Positions 22,514 through 33,135 of a DNA stretch of 64,000 bases are shown here, piece by piece; the first letter of the stretch is position 1; every line of letters begins with the position of its first letter. Source of the DNA: Lunularia cruciata (Eukaryota; Streptophyta; Marchantiopsida; Lunulariales; Lunulariaceae); the NCBI GenBank assembly GCA_948567375.1, contig OX419755.1, positions 65,786,944-65,850,943 on the forward strand, in the 5' to 3' direction. The position numbers and the translations under genes were made by a program. The notes beneath the pieces are model-generated. The model was not told the origin of the DNA, did no database searches, and saw only the letters and a list, made by a program, of their open reading frames with translations.

Positions 22514-22530
22514 TGGTTCCGTTGCTGGGA
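22514..22530 (+). other. Primer binding site of F, Asp tRNA type
   Basis: TGGTTCCGTTGCTGGGA, five bases beyond the LTR, closely resembles TGGCGCCGTTGCCGGGGA, which pairs with the 3' end of plant Asp tRNA. The differences are mostly C-to-T changes. Confidence 0.65.
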
Positions 22531-23368
22531 CCTCTCTAGAAGGCAAGATAATGTTCCGCATTCAATTCTACATTAGGCAGAAGGAGGCTATGAGAGCTCA
22601 CTTGGAGAGAACATTAGGAGAGGAGAGTGTTGAACTCATGTTAGAGAACCAAGATCTATTTGTATACATTGTAGTTCATTATGATGTCTTTGAGGTGATT
22701 TTGTACATCTTGTACACATGAGAGGAATTGGAGAGATTGTATGAGGTGGATTGCATATTTTGGGGATTAAGGTGATTTTGGGCAAAATCTCAAGTTTGAG
22801 ATATGGACTTGAGATTTCTACACATGATAGCTTGGGTTATCTTTCAGTTAGCACACTTGAAATTATTGTGAGAGCTGCTATACGCACTAGGCTAGAATTT
22901 TTGAAAGTTGATAGGGTAAAGTGCTCGCGCAACTGCATGCTCTCTGGAAAATTATACAGAGTTTGCCATTTCTTCAATTTTCGGTGAATTGTCCTGAAAT
23001 TTTCCAAGAAAATTCAGTGCGTTGTATTCTACCTGCTGCCACAAAAATTAGAGAGAGATCGTTCTTGCGCAGGGAGTAATGAGTTTTTGAAGTGAAGGGG
23101 GTGGTTTTTAGACCAAATCTGAAATATGGGTGCTGAATAGAAAGATGTCTAGGCCAAATGGCTTAATGAAAAGATATGAAATTTTGCAAGGAGAGACGCC
23201 CTAGAGTTGTGATCAAGTGTGAAAAATTTCAGAGGACTGTGACATAGTGGTTGGGAGATTTGAGTGACATTGTGAGGAAGGGTCAATTCTACAGAGTGGA
23301 GATCTCATGCATGAGGAGTTTGAGATCAACAAAAAGCATGTTTGAGTGTTTAGATTCATCTTGGGAAC
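22531..23368 (+). other. F leader between primer site and first reading frame
   Basis: Short open segments at 22488-22721 and 22751-22987 have no recognisable domain. The stretch resembles a long untranslated leader, or the decayed start of the first frame. Confidence 0.4.
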
Positions 23369-23842
23369 ATGGAGGGTCATCAAGAGTGGAAATTGAGATT
23401 ATGCGAGGTTCCCCAAGGGTTTGAGGTGATTGTAGGGGTTGATTTGAGGAAAAGAGAGTTTACAATAGAATTTGAAGAGAGTATTGAGAAGATCCAAAAA
23501 CCCACACCACTTGGAGGAAAGAGTGAGTCTAAGTGCTTTTTATGTGGAGAGAAGGGACATAAGGCAAGTTCATGTCTATTGACCTTTGAGAGCAAGAGAT
23601 TGAGGGAAAGGAGAGGCTTACTTGACTTGGGTTTGCATGTTGGACCTTCTTCACCAAGATTGGGAGGGAGAAGATCTAAGACCAAGGAGTTGTGTGAGGT
23701 TTGTGGAGTTGAAGGACTTCCAAAAGGACATGAGTGTAGTGGAATAAAAGCACTTTTGGAAACTTTGGTGAAGGATGTTGGAGAGAGTCTTAGTACAGCT
23801 ACAGAAATACTACCACCTTCATCAGCTAGTTCTCAAGATTAG
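23369..23842 (+). pseudogene. F extra 5' reading frame with two Cys/His motifs, upstream of gag
   Basis: A 157-residue frame separate from gag. It has a canonical CX2CX4HX4C knuckle (CFLCGEKGHKASSC, 23534-23575) and a second Cys/His cluster with wider spacing (CEVCGVEGLPKGHEC, 23693-23737). The N-terminal part has a beta-like VPQGFEVIVGVDLRKREF segment. Tat/Ogre elements are known to carry an extra frame before gag; whether this is related I cannot tell. It would bind nucleic acid if knuckle-like. It is followed after about 220 bases by gag. Confidence 0.6.
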
Positions 23843-24062
23843 TGATGGAGATAATCTTTCAACTTATGGATAAACTATCCATGAGAGTTAGATTAATATG
23901 CACTCTAGGATTTGATATTGCTATAGAAATCTTGGAGCAACCTGAACCTTTTGTGTTCCCTAGAGTGGATTATTCTCAGATGGTGTGAGTCATGTATATA
24001 CTCTATTAGTAATAGAGTGAGAAAAAAATATTGAGAGAAAAGAAAGATAGTGAGGGGTTAAG

Positions 24063-25162
24063 ATGGGAAAACTTCGGGTTTTCTTTGGCAAGGATGGAGA
24101 AGATGTGGAGGCCTTTGTGAGAGACTTCAAGAGAGCTTGCATAGGAAACAATGAGAGGAGGAAGAATGAGTGGGCCTCATTATTACCAGATTTCTTTGAG
24201 GATGCAACACTTACATGGTATGAGTCAGAATACCAAAAAAGAGAGAGGAGAGTGGGGAAGAGGAGTCTTGGGAGACTTTGACTTCAGCACTCATTGAGAA
24301 CTTTCTTCCTGATGAGAGTTATGAGAGATTGCTGAGTGAGGTTACATTTCTCAAGCAAGGAGATGGAGAGAAAGTGAGAGTCTATGTGGAAAGAGTGGAA
24401 AAGTTGGAGTCCAAATTTTGCATAGTGTTGAGGAAGGGTGGGGATGATGTGGAGACTACAATGATTGGCATAGAGGCCATGCTCACCAAGAATTTTGTGG
24501 GAGTGTTGAGACCACAAATTAGAAGCAAGGTGAGATATGAGAAACCTTCTTCCAAGGTTGAAGCTATCAAGATTGCAATTCGTATGGAGGAGAGTTTGGA
24601 AGGGGATGAGAGTGATTTGGTGGTGAAGGAGGTTGTGCATCCTCCTCAAGGCTACAAGTATGGTGGAACTTCTGATACTTTGGTGACAAGGGTTGCACCA
24701 CAAGTAGTAGTTGCTCCAGTTCTTGCACCTCCACCAAAAGATCCACTCCAAACCATCACAGAACAACTTGCGGATCTCAAGATCAATGTGGTGCAACTAT
24801 GGGAGAAGAGAGAGGTGGATCAGAATGTAGGGAGAGGGCCTAGGAGTTATGGAAACCATCCATATAGAGGAGGCCAACCAGCCAACAATTTCAATGATAG
24901 AAATTGTTTTGGTTGTGGAGGAAGAGGCCATATCCAAAGGAATTGCCCAAATTCCACTTACCATGGAGGAAGGGGTTATGAGAGAGCCAATAGAGGGAAA
25001 GAGGGAGGTAGTGAAACCCAAGTGGCTCCTAATCCCAACAAAGGTAAGGGGATAGCATCCATAGATGTGGTTGAGAGCAAGTATGAGAAGGAGAGTGCTC
25101 AAACTCCAAGGGTCTTAATTTGGAGCTTTTGGCACAAGAGAGGAAGAGAGCTCGTTGTGTAG
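24063..25162 (+). pseudogene. F gag with zinc knuckle
   Basis: Capsid-region motifs FFGKDGEDVEAFVRDFKRAC and FEDATLTWYES fit the retrotransposon gag domain. KQGDGEKVRVYVERVEKLE follows. A CCHC knuckle CFGCGGRGHIQRNC is at 24905-24946, flanked by Gly/Arg-rich segments (GRGPRSYGNHPYRGG, YHGGRGYERANRG). It is broken but clear. Confidence 0.85.
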
Positions 25163-25900
25163 AGGATGTTCACTCTTCTCAAGGATTTACTTCAAGAAAG
25201 GATACTCCTATGTCTACTAGGAGCACTCGCACCTCAACACCATCAACAACAAAGACTCCAAGGAAGAAGTTGGGGATGGAGGATTTCTTGATTTCAAAGC
25301 AACAATGGAACTACAATGTGTTGGAGGATGTTGGTAGTCACAAGGCTAACATCACAGTGGGCCAATTGATTGCTTTGAACCCTACCTTGAGAAAGGAGCT
25401 TAGAGGTGGTTTGAGTTCTACAAGGAGCAAGAAGAAGAAGAAGGCAAAAGTTCCAATATCAATGGGGGTGGTGGATGCCAAGCCAGCACCATGGGAGGCT
25501 TGTGAATATGCCTCCAAGATTGATGTGAGAGTGAATGGTCACAACATCAAGGATGCATTGGTTGATGGAGGATCAGCAGTGAATGCCATGTCAGAAAGGT
25601 TGATGAAGAAGTTGGGTATGATACCCTCAAGAGCTTCAAAATTTATGGTGAGCATGGCAAACAAGCAACAAGTTTGACCAGTAGGGGTGATGGATAAATT
25701 GGTAGTTTCAGTTATGGGAGTTCAAAATCTCATGACTTTCCAAGTCTTGAAGGATTCAAGCTATGACTTACTTCTTGGGAGGCCATGGTTGAGAGCAGCA
25801 CGCACAACTGATAGATGGCACAAAGAGTACTTGAGGATTGGGCCATCAAACCATAGAGTCACAGTTCCTGTGACTAACACCACCAGCATTTCACATTCAA
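25120..25900 (+). pseudogene. F aspartic protease region
   Basis: The frame covers a basic linker (SSTRSKKKKKAKVP) and then ALVDGGSAVNAMSERL (about 25552-25600), where DGGS replaces the more usual DSGA, as is common in Tat/Athila elements. SYDLLLGRPWLRAA (about 25759-25800) is the typical end of the domain. Confidence 0.8.
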
Positions 25901-26039
25901 ATACACCATCTTCTGATTATTGGGAATCAGATTCTGAAGAAGGAGCTTCAGGTGTGGACACAAGCATGGAGGAAGAGACTTCCACGGAGGATGATGAATC
26001 TGAATCTGATTCAGATGTGTATCCCTTGTGTGCTATGGA

Positions 26040-27560
26040 TTTTGCATCTAAGCCAGAGGTTTTGAAGGACCCAGACAAATCACCATTGACACTTGAGGAG
26101 GTAGAGAGAAGGTTAGCTACCCTCAAGTATGGCCCAAATGTTACCAAGGAGGAGAAGGTGAGATTTGAGGAGATTTTTTGCAAGTTCATCCATGTGTTTG
26201 CTTTTAGTTACAAGGATTTGAAGGAAGTCACCTTGGAGGAGCACAAGATAGAGGTGGAGTCACATGCAAGACCAATCCGCCAAAAGCAATGTTGCATTAG
26301 CCCACCAATATCTTTGGTTGTGAAGGAGGAGATTGATAAGCTCAAGGATGTTGGATTTATCTTTGAGGTGGAGAATTCAGAATGGGTGTCTCCAATTGTC
26401 ATTGTGAAGAAAAAGAATGGCAAGCTTCGGGTATGTGTGGATTACAAGAAGCTCAATGCTATTACCAAGAAGGACTACTACCTATTGCCGTTCATTGATG
26501 AGATCTTGGAGGAGGTTGCAAGTCATGAGAGGTAAAGTTTTGGAGATGGTTATAGTGGATACAACCAATCAAGATTGCACCAGAGCATCAACAACTCACT
26601 ACATTCACCACACCTTGGGGAACTTATGCTTTCAAGGTCATGCCTTTTGGGCTTTGCAATGCTCCAGCCACATTCCAATGGTTCATGAACAAGGTATTTG
26701 AACCTTTCATTGGGAAATTTGTGAGAGACTTCATTGATGACTTTTGTGTCTATGGGAGCAAGGAGGAGCACTTTGAGCACCTAATCAAAGTCTTGCAATG
26801 CTTGGATGAGGCAAATGCATCACTCAACCCAGAGAAGTGCATTTTTGGATGTGAAGAAGGTCCACTTTTGGGGCACATCATCTCCAAGGATGGAATAGCA
26901 GTTGATCTTGAGAAGGTGAGGAAAATCTCAGACCTTCTATTCCCTTCAAGCTTGACAAAGTTACGCCAATTCTTGGGGATGGTTGGGTACTATAGGAGGT
27001 TCATCTTCTCATTTTCCAACAAGGTTTATGCATTGACCATCTACATGAAGAAGGATGTAGATTACATGGTGATTTTGGAAGACAAGGAGGCTCTCAAAGC
27101 TTTTGAGGAGCTCAAGCAATCCCTTGTTGTAGCTCCAATTCTTGCTAAACCTGATTGGAGTAAGCCTTTCATCCTCTACACTGATGCTTCTAATGTAGCT
27201 ATAGGATGCACTCTTAGTCAATTAGACCAAGATGGGCATGATCATCCAATAGCTTATGCTAGTAGGCAGATGGTTTCAGCAGAGAAGAACTACTCTGTCA
27301 CGGAGAGAGAAGGGTTGGTAGTGATCTTTGGTCTCAAGAAGTTTAGACACTACTTGATTGGAGGGAAAGCCACAATTGTCATGGATCACAAGGCTTTGAA
27401 GTACATCTTCAACAACCCTTATGTTGAGGGGAGACTAGCAAGATGGATGATACTCTTGTCTGAGTGTGACTACACCATTGAGGATAGGCTAGGAAAGAAA
27501 CATGAAAATGCTGATTTGTTATCTAGAGCCTATGATCATGATGGAGATGAGCCAGTGGAT
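26040..27560 (+). pseudogene. F reverse transcriptase and RNase H
   Basis: RT motifs: FIFEVENSEWVSPIVIVKKK, KLRVCVDYKKLNAITKKDYY, MPFGLCNAPATFQ (about 26640), the FIDDF catalytic box at 26730-26744, LGHII, LRQFLGMVGYYRRFI. RNase H motifs: FILYTDASNVAIGCTLSQ (about 27168), IAYASRQMVSAEKNYSVTE, TIVMDHKALKYIF, HENADLLSRAY. A short part of the central palm is missing or scrambled. An acidic insert before RT (about 25920-26010, Glu/Asp/Ser-rich) is notable. Confidence 0.9.
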
Positions 27561-27639
27561 GATTCCTTCCCGGATGAGGAGCTCATGACAATCTCAGTCA
27601 CTCAAGAGATTCCAATGGAGTACAAGGAGATTGTGGATT

Positions 27640-28921
27640 TTGTGACAAGAGGTAACTATCTAGAAGGGATGCATGCTAGGGAGAGGAAGGCCCTTGCAGC
27701 AAGATCTAGACCTTACACAATGGTGGAGGATATTCTTTTTCACCAAGGAGCAGATGGTCTACTTTGAAGAGCAGTGGGTAAGGAAGAGTCTATCTTACTC
27801 ATAAAGGAGTTTCATGAAGGTTTAGTATGTGGAGGACACTTTGCAGGAAAGGTGACTGCCTTTAAGATTCTAGATGCAGGTTACCATTGGAGAGGGATTT
27901 TCAAGGATTGTCTTGATTATTGCAAAACTTGTCATGTTTGTCAAGCTTTTGCTAGAAAGTCTACATCCACTCCACCACTTAGATCAATTCCATTGCTAGG
28001 ACCTTTTGAGAAGTGGGAATTGATTTTGTAGGACCTCTCAATAGAACCCCAAGGAACAATCGGTACATTGTGGTAGTTACTGATTACCTTACCAAGTGGG
28101 TTGAGGCTAGACCATTGAGGGACAAGAATGAAGATGAAGTGAGTAGATTTCTTTATGAACGCATTATCACTAGGTTTGGATGCCCTTTGGAGTTGGTTTC
28201 TGATAGAGAAGGAGAGTTTACAGGAAGCATTACTACAGCCATGCTACGACATTTCTCTATCACACATAGAGTAACTTCATCCTATAAGCCAAATTCCAAT
28301 GGCTTGGCAGAGAGAACCAATCAGACCTTGTGCATGATGTTGGCCAAAGATGCAGAAATGGAGGGGGCTAAACATCATTGGGACAAGAGGATTCATGCAG
28401 TTTTATGGGAGTATAGGACAACCATGAAGACTTCCACCGGATATTCCTCATTTTAATTGGTATATGGTATTGAGTCTACCTTACCTATTCACTTTGATCT
28501 TCTTACCTTCCAAAGCATTCATAGGAGATTGAAGAAAGCACAAGGAGGTGATGCAGAGAAGTCAAGGAAAGATCAACTCATGGAGTTGGAAGAGACAAGA
28601 GCAGTTGCTATGGTTCGAGTGGAGCAAGCCCAAAGGAAACAAAAGGAGAGCTATGACAAGAGGCAAGGCAAGAAGAAGGTGGAGACTTTCAAAGAAGGTG
28701 ATTAGGTAATGTTGTTTGATTCCATTTGATTCAAGAGAGTGCAAAAGAAGTTTTTGCCTAAGTACTTTGGACCTTTCATAGTGGAGAAGGTGTGGGGCAA
28801 TTACACCTATGATCTCAAGGAGTTGGGAGGAAGACACTTTGATAGGATTAACCATGATAAGTTGAAGATGTACCATAGAAGGAAGAGAGACCTTCACTTT
28901 GAGGACAAAGTGAAAACTTAG
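27640..28921 (+). pseudogene. F integrase
   Basis: Zinc-binding motif HEGLVCGGHFAGKVT then CKTCHVCQ (about 27810-27945). Core motifs: IDFVGPLNRTPRNNRYI (first Asp, about 28017), ELVSDREGEF (second Asp, about 28191), NGLAERTNQTL (Glu, about 28301). The C-terminus ends with FGPFIVEKVWGNYTYDLKEL and HDKLKMYHRRK. There is no chromodomain or other added domain. Confidence 0.9.
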
Positions 28922-29611
28922 TCCGGGGGTAAATGTAACACCCATTTGTGCATGTGTGTGGTATTGTGATATTTAGCTTGGTATTACAAGTACTTAAGAG
29001 ATATTATTTATATAGAGATAAAGGATGGCTCTATATTAGTCATGGTTAGCTAAAGTTAGTCATAGCTAAGATAGAGGGGACCTTACTTTAGACGAAGTAG
29101 AAAAGATGAGCACCACTATTTTGGATTTTAGTGTGTTGACTTGGTATTATTCCTAGGTGTTTGGCTTTGAGGAAAGAGTTGAGAACTCTTGGGCCCGCAA
29201 GCCTTTTTGTTTTGGATTCTACTTTAGTCCAAGGATAGCCCATGTGAAGGAATTCTTGACTTAGTAATTGGGTCAAGATAAGACCACATGCTTAGGGGAA
29301 TATGTCTATGTGAATGGATATTCCTTTCTACTTTTTGACTTTACTTGACATTTAGTCTAGTAACTTGAGTTACTACGGTAATTAGTAACTTTGGTACGTA
29401 ACTATTTCACAAGTATATAAACAAGGGGTGAGGAGGTACTCATCATCCTTTCATTTGCAACTATCTCTCTCTCATTGAGTTCTCTAGTGAGCAATGTCTT
29501 GAGTCTTGGAGGAGTATGATGGAGTTTGGGTTCTTTGCCTTCTTAGTCCATGGTGCGCTACCATAATAGCCATCAGAGGTTCATCTTGAGTGAGAGACAG
29601 GCCGGCTCACA
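28922..29611 (+). repeat. F polypurine tract and 3' LTR
   Basis: The tract gtccgggggtaaa (28921-28933) is immediately followed by the LTR start TGTAACACCC at 28934. The LTR ends at 29611 and is followed by GACC, the target duplication. Confidence 0.92.
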
Positions 29612-29843
29612 GACCAACCAGATAGGACCTAGACCAAACAGGTCACCCATCCAAGTTAGTAATCCAAGGGTGGAGCTTGCTGACATGTCACCTATCTGTG
29701 TCCCTAATCCTATGGTGGAGCTTCCTTGGAGGAGATCCTCTTTGTCTTTATAATGAAGAGAAGGTGCTCCCTTGGGGCATTGAATGTTTGAGTGTGCAAT
29801 CTGTGTTTTCTCTCTTCTCTTGTCCTCGGAGTATTACACTAAG

Positions 29844-31430
29844 CTAGCCAAGAAGCTTCCTTCTAGAAGCCACCTACTTGGTGTGCAAGCTAAGCTAGCC
29901 AAGAAATTTCCTTCTAGAAACTACCTACTTGGTATACACATTGCTCAATACATAGAAGGTATAAAGAAGTTTCTTAGATGCTTCTAGAACACTCTTAGGC
30001 TACTTGGCTAATTTGACATGTTTGCTATATATTTCTCCATTGCTAGTTGGTGATGTCTTCATCACCATGGAAGCTTCAAACTCTTGGATGGCCATTTGTG
30101 CATTATGAAAATGAGAAAGAGGCTCTCATATGGCATCATGAAGGGGATATCCTTTTGAAAAGATGTTATACTTAGTGTATTGTTGACAACCATGTTGGAT
30201 GCTATGACGTGCAAGGATACAATCAACTTCATACTCCTCATGATAGTTGATGAGGATGGGAGGAGGGGGGAAGCTGGACACTGGTAGAAAAAGAAGATGA
30301 ATTAGAAACAAGGAGTTTCAACTTTGAAATATGAAAGAAGGGGTAGATTTGCATATGACTAGGCAAGGCAAGTTTATAAGCAACAAGAGAAATGATTTGT
30401 GAAATATCAAATGGACCTATCTAGTTAAGAGTAAATTTACAAAATTGGGTATCAAGTGGGAAGGTTAGGTTACTAAAATAAAGCATGATCTTATCATCTA
30501 ATTGAAAGGAGAGATCACAATGATGTTGATTTTTGTATTGCTTTTGATGATTTTGAGCAACAAGGAGATGAGATTTGGATTCTTGTAAGGAGTAAGTTAT
30601 TGTAGACAAGAAGGTAGAATTATAAGGAGCATGAGATAGCAAGGGAGAAAGAAGATGATATAGAACAAGTGGATCATGGCTAAAATTAGGGAAGAAAGGA
30701 GAGAATTTGATGCTTTCCTACTTGGATGTATTGTATGCAAACTTAATATCTGCAAGGCAAGCATCCCAATTGGTATGGTGAATGTTGACAAAGGTACAAA
30801 GCATATTCTCCAAGCTATAATTTGCATGGTTGGTTTGTCTATCAGTTTGAGGATGATAGGCCATAGACAAAGCAAGCTTAGTGTTGAATAGCTTGAAGAA
30901 TGCTTGTCAAAATGTACCAATAAATCAATGATCATGGTCAAAGATGAGTACACAAGGTATGCTTGAAGCTTGAAGACATTATCAAATTAGATATAGACCA
31001 ACATTGTAGCATCCAATGTAGTAAAGTTGGTGTGATCAAATGCATCAACTTTGATACATTGGATGCTCCAATGTTGGAGCATCCAATGTATCAAAAGTTG
31101 ATCCAATGTATGCAAAATAGATTTGCTTACTAATCTTATCAATGAACACCACAATTATTATACAACCTTGGTTTGTCCTTGGCAAGGATGTGATGAGATT
31201 TAAGCTCACATGCTTCCATCAAGCAAATGGGATGGGAAGTGGTTGGAGTAGTCTATCAATTTTTGGTTGCTAACTTTGCTATGGTGGTAAGTCTCACAAG
31301 ATCAAACAAAGTCTCAAACTTCATGTGCTATGTTTGGCCACAACCATTGTTGTTTTAGAGTACTCAAAGTTTTGTTTACTCCTATGTGTCCTGCAATTGG
31401 TAAGTCATGTGCCTATTGAATTCACACCAA
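29844..31430 (-). pseudogene. C4 3' LTR part, chromodomain region and integrase
   Basis: On the minus strand, integrase core and C-terminal sequence run from about 31430 to 30300 and a chromodomain relic from about 30290 to 30040, with YHEEYEVDCILARHSIQ readable at about 30130-30240. C2 and C3 have the same EEYEVDHILAR motif. A polypurine tract and truncated LTR follow (30026 down to 29844). This part contains the hairpin at 31044-31102. Confidence 0.75.
31044..31102. repeat. Near-perfect 28-bp inverted repeat with a 2-base loop
   Basis: Left arm 31044-31071 (atcaactttgatacattgga and on) and right arm 31074-31102 are complementary over 28 bases with one extra A in the right arm. Other family C copies have only one orientation at this point of integrase (for example about 56015-56045 in C1), so one arm is a local inverted copy. 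Confidence 0.9.
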
Positions 31431-31679
31431 GCATAAATCACCCATAATTGGAACATTAATATGGTTCTCATAATATAGAAGTCCATCTTTGAGTGAAAAG
31501 GTATTTTACTCCTTGTCATATATTGCAAGACAACTTTATACTAATTGGAAGAAGAGATCTCATTGTAAAGTGGTTCTAAAATTGATTTTGACCTTTGAGT
31601 ATATTGACATTGTTGTGATTGCTATCATGATAAAGAGATTCAAGAAGAGTCTTCAAATCTGGTCATCATGATAAGGCAT

Positions 31680-33135
31680 CATAGATGACATGGAGCTTGT
31701 TGGGCTTGTACTCAAATTTGATATCAAACAACTAGAGTTGTTCTTCCTATTGATGATGTTTACTCTTCATGTGTTCCAAATGTAATGTTTGCAACAAAGG
31801 TTTGTGATTGGTTTGCATGATCACTTGTTTCCCCAAGAGATAATGCTTCCATACCTTGGTAGCATATACTATTGCTAATTCTTCTCAATTTTGAGTAGAA
31901 TGACTCCTTTCAATGGTGTTAAGTTGGCAATACAAAAAGGCAATGGGATGTACTTTATCTAGAAATTCTTATTATAACACAACTCCAATGGCAAACTTAG
32001 AAGCATCAAAATCAACCACACAAGGTAGTTGAGGATCATATGGTTGAAGGATGGGTTGTGAGGACACCACATGCTTTGGTTTCTTGAATGCTTCTTTGTG
32101 TTTGGTGGTCCATTGAAAGCTTAAGGTCTTTCTCATGAGATTGATAAATGGTGTGGCCATATCAGCATAATAGTGGATGAACCATCCATAAAAACTTTCC
32201 AATCCATTAAATGCTTACACTTGTATGGCATCTTCTAGAGTAGGCCAATCAATAATGGCCTTGATTTTCTCCTCTTCGAGCTTGATGCACTTTGATGAGA
32301 CCTTATGACCCAAGAAGGTAACTTCCTTTTCCCAAATGGCACACATTGACATATTATAATAAATTTTTTATTCATGTAGTCATCTTAAGACTTCTCATAC
32401 ATGATTCATGTATTATACTTTCATCTTGCTATATATTAAAATATCATCCAAGAACACTACCATGTACTAATCCAACAACCTATCCAATACCCAAATGCAT
32501 CTAATCCATGAAGATTGTTTGAGCATTAATGAGTTCAAAGGGTAGAACTCTCCATTCAAAATGCCCATACTTTGTGCAAAAGGTAACCTCCTACACATCC
32601 TTCTTATCAATGGGAATTTGCTGATAGCCATTTCAAAGATTCAACTTGGAGAAGTATTGTGCTTTGCTCAATTGATCTAGCAAGTCATCAATTTGATACA
32701 AAGGATACACATTCTTCATAGTTTTTTAATTGAGATCATGGTAATCAATACAAAAACAAAGTCCTCCATCTTCCTTTGGGAAAAATAGTGCTAGTACTCC
32801 CCAAGGAGATGTATTATATTATATAAAATCCTTTTCCAACAACTCTATCAATGTTATTTAAAGCTCTTCCAACTCCTTTGATGAGAGCCAATAGATTGAT
32901 CTACTCACTAGAGTACTTTTGGGCAATAAATCAATCTTGAAGAGCATACTATGATTAGAGTGTAACTCCTTTGGTAGATCATCTAAAAACACATTTTCAA
33001 ACTCTTGAACTATTTGATCAACCATAGCTTGATGAGGCTTTTGGCCCTCATCAAATTCTCCATGCGCAATTGGCTTGATCCACACCACAAAAATTGAAAT
33101 ATCTTCCTTCAAAGTTGCTCTCTAACTACTTTATT
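31680..33135 (-). pseudogene. C4 RNase H and reverse transcriptase
   Basis: On the minus strand, 32202-31972 encodes FYGWFIHYYADMATPFINL and PCVVDFDASKFAIGVVL (connection and RNase H start). RT sequence is recognisable from about 32900 to 32250, matching C2 at 59240-59900. The segment 33112-32858 encodes VVWIKPIAHGEF, MVDQIVQEFENVFLDDLPKE and IYWLSSKELEEL, the RT start. Decay is heavy. Confidence 0.8.

Larger units (their letters stand above)
21833..29611 (+). mobile_element. Family F: nearly complete Ty3/gypsy element of the Tat/Athila-like branch
   Basis: Two LTRs of 677 and 678 bp flank about 6.4 kb with an extra CCHC-type reading frame, gag with a zinc knuckle, protease, RT, RNase H and integrase, and no chromodomain. 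By eye the LTRs differ at about 13 positions (about 2 percent). With plant rates between about 2e-9 and 1.3e-8 per site per year that is very roughly 0.7 to 5 million years. The flanks share GACC (21829-21832 and 29612-29615). The element is the best preserved here, with perhaps six to ten breaks. The extra 5' frame and Asp-type primer site recall the Tat/Ogre-Athila group. Confidence 0.92.
21314..29838 (+). repeat. Solo LTR E1, split by element F
   Basis: The LTR starts TGTAATACC at 21314 and ends GTATTACA at 29838; removing F leaves about 742 bp, matching E2 (743 bp). A perfect 5-base target duplication CTAAG flanks it (21309-21313 and 29839-29843). Its outer parts lie in the C4 LTR. The U3 half has an approximately 150-bp tandem duplication (21314-21473 and from 21474), also present in E2. 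It includes an 11-base C run at about 21684-21694. Confidence 0.9.

Noticed and set aside
24284-24796. Long minus-strand open frame of 170 codons
   Set aside because: It lies opposite the F gag, has no recognisable domain and is explained by codon use on the other strand.
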